Below are positions 6,451 through 9,238 of a stretch of DNA of 9,238 nucleotides, piece after piece. Position numbers and translations under genes: made by a program. The DNA is taken from positions 1 through 9,238 of the forward strand of contig JAQVNT010000051.1 of assembly GCA_028702975.1 (NCBI GenBank), written 5' to 3'. The notes beneath the pieces are model-generated. The model made no database searches and had not been told where the DNA came from. It worked only from the letters and a program-made list of their open reading frames with translations. The first letter of the stretch is position 1. Every line of letters starts with the position of its first letter. The stretch is from Candidatus Delongbacteria bacterium. GTDB taxonomy: Bacteria; UBA4055.

Positions 6451-7359
6451 TTACTTTAGATATTTATTCAAATTAAGATTCATCGTCATCGAAAATTCGT
6501 TATCCATTTCACCGTTGATAAGATAAGAAAAATCAAACCCGAAATCCATAAATAATATTGTTGCGCCCAGGGATAATCCCGAAAATTGTTCATTTTTTGT
6601 TGCAGTCCCGATATTCATATCTCTTATCGACAATTCATACCCTGCCCTTACGGTGAGATTTTCTTTGGCATTGAACTCAACTCCGGCCGCCGTTCTTGTT
6701 CTTCCCACAAAATATAGATCGTTCTGTATCATGAGCGTCAAAGGAAGTTTGTCAAGCCTGTAGCCTACACCTGTTTTAATAAATCCCTCTACAGATTCAT
6801 TTTCATCGTAATATTCATCTATCTGAAAACCTGTGTTGAAGATACCTGCCGAGAGAAACAATTTATCCGAGAATAATTTATATGAAGAAGCCAGATCAAA
6901 GATCAGTCCGGACGAGCTGTATTCATTATTGATAGAGGAGTATAAGTACTTTAAATTAACACCGAACAGTACTTCTTTGTATTTATACGCTGACGACAGG
7001 ACAAGCATAGTCTCGTAAGGTGAGTAATTGCTACCCGTATCTATACTGACGAATTCACCGTAACTGATAGTAGAAATGGAGACTGCCAAAGGAATCTTTT
7101 TATAGATCAGGTTGGGATGCGAAAATGTTATGCTTCCGGAATTCACTTCTGTAAAATGCCGGTGGTATGAAGAAACGAGGTAAATGCTTTCCTGGCCGGC
7201 AAGAAAAGAAGGATTTGAAACAATATTTGGCGCATAGGAAACAACTGCGAAGTCGGAACTTCTTAATCCTGTTGTTCTTGAATTAATGTCGGCTTCCGAT
7301 ATGAAGAATATACCCGCATACGAAGTTATTGGTAACAGTATAAGTAAAATAATTTTCAT
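6451..7359 (-). CDS. PorV/PorQ-like outer-membrane beta-barrel protein
   Basis: A 302-residue exported protein with a short signal peptide (K-I-I-L-L-I-L-L-P, cleavage probably S-Y-A|G after 15). The start of the mature part, with R-T-T-G-L-R-S-S-D-F-A-V (28-39) and N-P-S-F-L-A (49-54), is a diverged form of the glycine-rich opening and N-P-A-G-L-A motif of the PorV/PorQ (UPF0164-like) barrels. The rest is regular amphipathic strands ending M-N-L-N-L-N-K-Y-L-K. PorV and PorQ proteins of Bacteroidetes act with the type IX secretion system. Many FCB lineages carry homologues without proof of that role, and nothing else here belongs to T9SS. It is the first gene of the leftward operon with ssb, with a strong promoter just upstream. 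Its upstream neighbour is a divergent ABC ATPase. The family call is fairly sure; the function is not. Confidence 0.75.
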   Translation of the reverse strand: MKIILLILLPITSYAGIFFISEADINSRTTGLRSSDFAVVSYAPNIVSNPSFLAGQESIYLVSSYHRHFTEVNSGSITFSHPNLIYKKIPLAVSISTISYGEFVSIDTGSNYSPYETMLVLSSAYKYKEVLFGVNLKYLYSSINNEYSSSGLIFDLASSYKLFSDKLFLSAGIFNTGFQIDEYYDENESVEGFIKTGVGYRLDKLPLTLMIQNDLYFVGRTRTAAGVEFNAKENLTVRAGYELSIRDMNIGTATKNEQFSGLSLGATILFMDFGFDFSYLINGEMDNEFSMTMNLNLNKYLK

Positions 7360-7378
7360 AATTTGTCCCCGGACATTA

Positions 7379-7407
7379 ATTATATCATTTTGTTTTTAAC
7401 AAGTCAA
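7379..7407 (-). promoter_or_regulatory. Promoter of the PorV-like / ssb operon
   Basis: Reading leftward, TTGACT (7407-7402), a 17-bp spacer, then consensus TATAAT (7384-7379). The predicted start near 7372 leaves a leader of about 13 bases before the ATG at 7359. This is the best match to sigma-70 consensus in the window, consistent with steady expression of ssb. Confidence 0.75.
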
Positions 7408-7437
7408 GCTTTCAAATATAATTTTTATACTTAATAC

Positions 7438-7466
7438 TTGATAATTCCTTTTAACTTACTTAACAT
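7438..7466 (+). promoter_or_regulatory. Promoter candidate of the ABC ATPase gene
   Basis: TTGATA (7438-7443), a 17-bp spacer, then TAACAT (7461-7466), followed by a predicted start near 7473 and a leader of about 26 bases. Weaker than the divergent promoter at 7379-7407, from which it is separated by only 30 bases; the two could share regulation. Confidence 0.4.
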
Positions 7467-7498
7467 TGGCATAGTTCACAAAATGTTGAGGATATTTA

Positions 7499-8179
7499 AT
7501 GAACGGCCCGATAGTTCAGCTAAAAAATATTGTCAAGTCGTTTTCCGGCAATCATGTTTTCTCCGGGCTTGATCTGGACATTAAAAGCAATAAAATAACC
7601 GCAATAATCGGACCGAACGGATGCGGCAAGACAACTTTATTCAAGATCATACTCGGAATAACTGATAAAACCGGCGGAGATATTATTAAACCCGATAACA
7701 GTAACTTCGGTTTTATGATAGATGATATACTCCCTTATGGACATCTTAATTTGTATCAGAATATGACTGCACTTTCAAAGTTAAGCAAAAATAAAATAAA
7801 CAGGAAGCAGATCCTTCAGATAATCTCCGATACTTTCTGTGACAAAATAAAATCAAAGCCTTACAAAAACCTTTCATCAGGCCAGAAAAGAAAAGCGGCT
7901 TTTGCATTAACTCTTTTAAATGACCCCGAAATACTGATACTGGATGAGCCTCTTAACTCACTTGATCTCAAAGAAAGAATAGATATTATTTCTGCTATCA
8001 AATACATGTGTAAAAGCCATAACAAGACCGTTATCATAAGCTCTCATGATCTTGAAAGTCTATACGAAATGTGTGATGAATTCTGCTTTATAAAGGAGGG
8101 AAGGATCCTTTCCCGGTTTTTAAAACAGGATATTTCTTCTGATGACCTTACATCCGGATATCTTAAGATCTACACTTAA
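7499..8179 (+). CDS. ABC transporter ATP-binding protein, stand-alone
   Basis: A 226-residue single nucleotide-binding domain of an ABC transporter, expected to pair with a separately encoded membrane permease and use ATP to drive export or uptake. Walker A is G-P-N-G-C-G-K-T-T (38-46). The signature is L-S-S-G-Q-K (125-130), Walker B is I-L-I-L-D-E-P (145-151), the D-loop S-L-D (154-156) and the switch His is H183 in S-S-H-D. The Q-loop glutamine is absent: G-F-M-I-D-D-I-L-P-Y (71-80) has acidic residues there, as in the BcrA-like group of small exporter ATPases, where Glu often takes this place. No permease lies beside it; upstream is a divergent barrel-protein operon, downstream a separately promoted pair. 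GAGGA (7488-7492) six bases before the ATG fixes the start. The substrate cannot be inferred. Confidence 0.92.
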   Translation: MNGPIVQLKNIVKSFSGNHVFSGLDLDIKSNKITAIIGPNGCGKTTLFKIILGITDKTGGDIIKPDNSNFGFMIDDILPYGHLNLYQNMTALSKLSKNKINRKQILQIISDTFCDKIKSKPYKNLSSGQKRKAAFALTLLNDPEILILDEPLNSLDLKERIDIISAIKYMCKSHNKTVIISSHDLESLYEMCDEFCFIKEGRILSRFLKQDISSDDLTSGYLKIYT

Positions 8180-8201
8180 TTTTTAAGAAGGACAATTAAT
8201 C

Positions 8202-8230
8202 TTGACATTTTGTTCAAATAATAATATTTT
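8202..8230 (+). promoter_or_regulatory. Promoter of the coiled-coil / HDOD pair
   Basis: TTGACA (8202-8207), a 17-bp spacer, then TATTTT (8225-8230), starting 22 bases after the ABC ATPase stop. The predicted start near 8237 gives a leader of about 25 bases carrying AAGGAG (8251-8256). It separates this pair from the ATPase gene, although no terminator is evident between them, so read-through is possible. Confidence 0.6.
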
Positions 8231-8261
8231 ACGATCTGTAAACAGTTAAAAAGGAGTTATT

Positions 8262-8525
8262 ATGAAAAAATTAGTTTTATTGGCGGTCTTTGTAGGGTTG
8301 TCGTTCAGCGCTTTCGCACAGGATTATGATAAACAGATCAAAGAAAATGAAGACAAGATCACTCAGATAGAGAAAGACATAACAGGAATTGAGGCAAAGA
8401 TCAAAGCTTCAAAAGATAAGATCAAGGAAACAGAAGATAAGATTGAAAAACTGAAAAGCGACAAAAAAGAGATCGAGAATAACATAAAAAAGCTCGAAGA
8501 AGAAATTAACAGTCTCAAGAAATAA
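8262..8525 (+). CDS. Small exported coiled-coil protein
   Basis: An 87-residue protein with a clear Sec signal peptide (M-K-K-L, hydrophobic 4-18, cleavage probably A-F-A|Q after 19). The whole mature part is one uninterrupted coiled coil of nine heptads. Position a is residues 26, 33, 40, 47, 54, 61, 75 and 82, all Ile, with Lys68 the only exception. Position d runs 29 to 85 with Ile/Leu at six sites and N29, S50 and T57 at the others. The remaining positions are Lys/Glu-rich, as in a soluble rod. There is no lipobox Cys, so it is periplasmic or secreted rather than a lipoprotein. It is about the size of the Lpp lipoprotein and ends Lys-Lys, but homology to Lpp is not shown. AAGGAG lies five bases before the ATG. 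It is first gene of a pair with an HDOD gene; function unknown. Confidence 0.85.
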   Translation: MKKLVLLAVFVGLSFSAFAQDYDKQIKENEDKITQIEKDITGIEAKIKASKDKIKETEDKIEKLKSDKKEIENNIKKLEEEINSLKK

Positions 8526-8545
8526 TACCCACTTAAAAGGGTATT
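8524..8545 (+). promoter_or_regulatory. Intergenic hairpin covering the HDOD ribosome-binding site
   Basis: AATACCC (8524-8530) pairs perfectly with GGGTATT (8539-8545) around ACTTAAAA. The left arm begins inside the TAA stop of the coiled-coil gene (8523-8525). The right arm contains the GGG of AAAAGGG (8535-8541), the only Shine-Dalgarno-like site before the HDOD start at 8551. A ribosome reaching the upstream stop would open the stem, so translational coupling is a natural reading. The short T-run after it (8544-8547) also allows weak transcription termination. Confidence 0.5.
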
Positions 8546-8550
8546 TTGAC

Positions 8551-9238
8551 ATGAATGAAATAATAACTCTGGGTAAATTAATCCCCTTAATAGAAAGCCT
8601 TCCGGATTATCCCAGGGAAGTAAATGAGATAGCAAAAAATATTAAAGGCAACGATTTTGATATTTCGTTGATCGCCGGTTATATAGCAGCCAATAAAAAG
8701 TTCCTGGATGTTTTTTGTAATCTCAATCCAGATATTAAATCCAAAGATGCAAAAAGCAGCATCACAGAATCAATAGTTAAACTTGACAATACTTCTCTGA
8801 GAAATATTTTGTTTACATGTTCGATTCTCTCGCTCAACCTGAACGAAATGGCGGAGTTGGTGATCAAAAAAACCATAATGTCCTCATACATCTGTAAGGA
8901 CATTATTGATAAAGTGAATTTCTACAGGAAAACCAGACATAATCCTGAGAACTTTTTCCTTTACGCTCTATTTCATGATATCGGAGAGCTTTTCACGGCT
9001 ATATACTACCCCGAACGGATGAAAAGCGAGATCACAAAAAAGGCAAGCCATACAGATCTGTCACAGATAGACAATATCGTGGCGCATAATGAAATCGGCT
9101 ATATGATGGCAAGAAAATGGCAGCTCCCGTCCATCTTTTCTTATATCTGCCTGAACCACAATAAACTAGAGTACCGAAGGTTCACATCTGAGTTTATCTA
9201 TATAATTAATGCTATTGCGGTCTCAGACGCCATCGCCC
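8551..9238 (+). CDS. HDOD-domain protein (5' part, runs off right edge)
   Basis: The reading frame is open for 229 codons from ATG 8551 to the window end. The visible part reads as an HDOD domain, an HD-related helical fold found in bacterial signalling proteins and often lacking phosphohydrolase activity. It begins I-E-S-L-P-D-Y-P (13-20) and has the I-S-L-I-A-G-Y-I-A-A-N segment (about 38-48). S-I-T-E-S-I-V-K-L-D (80-89) leads into the helix L-R-N-I-L-F. Then come F-H-D-I-G-E-L (141-147), A-H-N-E-I-G (178-183) with H179, and C-L-N-H-N with H203. The H-D pair at 142-143 is retained and three of the metal-ligand-like histidines are visible, but residual enzyme activity cannot be judged. HDOD proteins often carry a second signalling domain, which would lie beyond the edge. 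There is no signal peptide. Its start follows the coiled-coil gene by 25 bases. Confidence 0.85.
   Translation, partial: MNEIITLGKLIPLIESLPDYPREVNEIAKNIKGNDFDISLIAGYIAANKKFLDVFCNLNPDIKSKDAKSSITESIVKLDNTSLRNILFTCSILSLNLNEMAELVIKKTIMSSYICKDIIDKVNFYRKTRHNPENFFLYALFHDIGELFTAIYYPERMKSEITKKASHTDLSQIDNIVAHNEIGYMMARKWQLPSIFSYICLNHNKLEYRRFTSEFIYIINAIAVSDAIA

Noticed and set aside
6451..7359. Evidence for a type IX secretion locus
   Set aside because: A single PorV/PorQ-like barrel is not enough; no gliding/T9SS core protein or C-terminal sorting domain is encoded here.
8546..8551. TTGACA overlapping the HDOD start codon as a -35 element
   Set aside because: No acceptable -10 lies 16-18 bases downstream, and a start there would be inside the coding region.
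8679..8903. 74-codon minus-strand ORF at the right side
   Set aside because: It is antisense to the open HDOD frame, which carries the H-D-I-G and related motifs.
1..9238. Mobile element, CRISPR array, tRNA, rRNA or known riboswitch
   Set aside because: No transposase or integrase frame, no spaced direct repeats, no tRNA cloverleaf or conserved RNA core was recognised on either strand.

Overview
The window looks like ordinary chromosome from a Gram-negative bacterium of the FCB superphylum (Fibrobacteres-Chlorobi-Bacteroidetes and candidate-phylum relatives). The clues are a PorV/PorQ-type outer-membrane protein, two outer-membrane beta-barrel paralogues, signal peptides ending A-Q, and AT-leaning DNA with Shine-Dalgarno sites. 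The promoters read as TTGACA / 17 bp / TATAAT-like rather than the Bacteroidetes TTTG / TAnnTTTG type, which argues for an FCB lineage outside Bacteroidetes proper. That placement is inference. I see no mobile element, CRISPR array, tRNA or rRNA.

Layout. Bases 1-332 hold no convincing gene, but contain a leftward promoter-like site and two inverted repeats. Bases 333-3051 are a leftward two-gene operon: a CCA-adding tRNA nucleotidyltransferase followed, with an 8-base overlap, by a GAF-PAS signalling protein that ends in a histidine-kinase dimerisation domain without its phospho-acceptor histidine or its ATPase domain. Divergent from it, 3261-5952 is a rightward operon of two tandem paralogous outer-membrane barrel proteins behind a structured 5' leader. 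It ends at a strong bidirectional terminator. Converging on that terminator is a leftward pair (6016-7359): a PorV/PorQ-like outer-membrane protein and single-strand DNA-binding protein. Divergent from this pair is a stand-alone ABC ATPase (7499-8179). It is followed by a separately promoted pair: an 87-residue exported coiled-coil protein and an HDOD-domain protein that runs off the right edge.

How the genes relate. Three themes recur: housekeeping nucleic-acid enzymes (CCA enzyme, SSB), envelope proteins (three barrels and a periplasmic coiled coil), and signalling scaffolds that lack or may lack catalysis (GAF-PAS with a degenerate H-box, HDOD). Housekeeping and envelope or signalling genes share operons in unusual combinations. 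I found no clearly new multi-gene system. The best leads are the Asp-for-His pseudo-kinase co-translated with the CCA enzyme, the hairpin that places the HDOD ribosome-binding site opposite the upstream stop codon, the structured leader of the barrel operon, and the probably leaderless start of the CCA gene. Six promoter candidates, one per transcription unit, all have exactly 17-bp spacers and support the unit boundaries given here.
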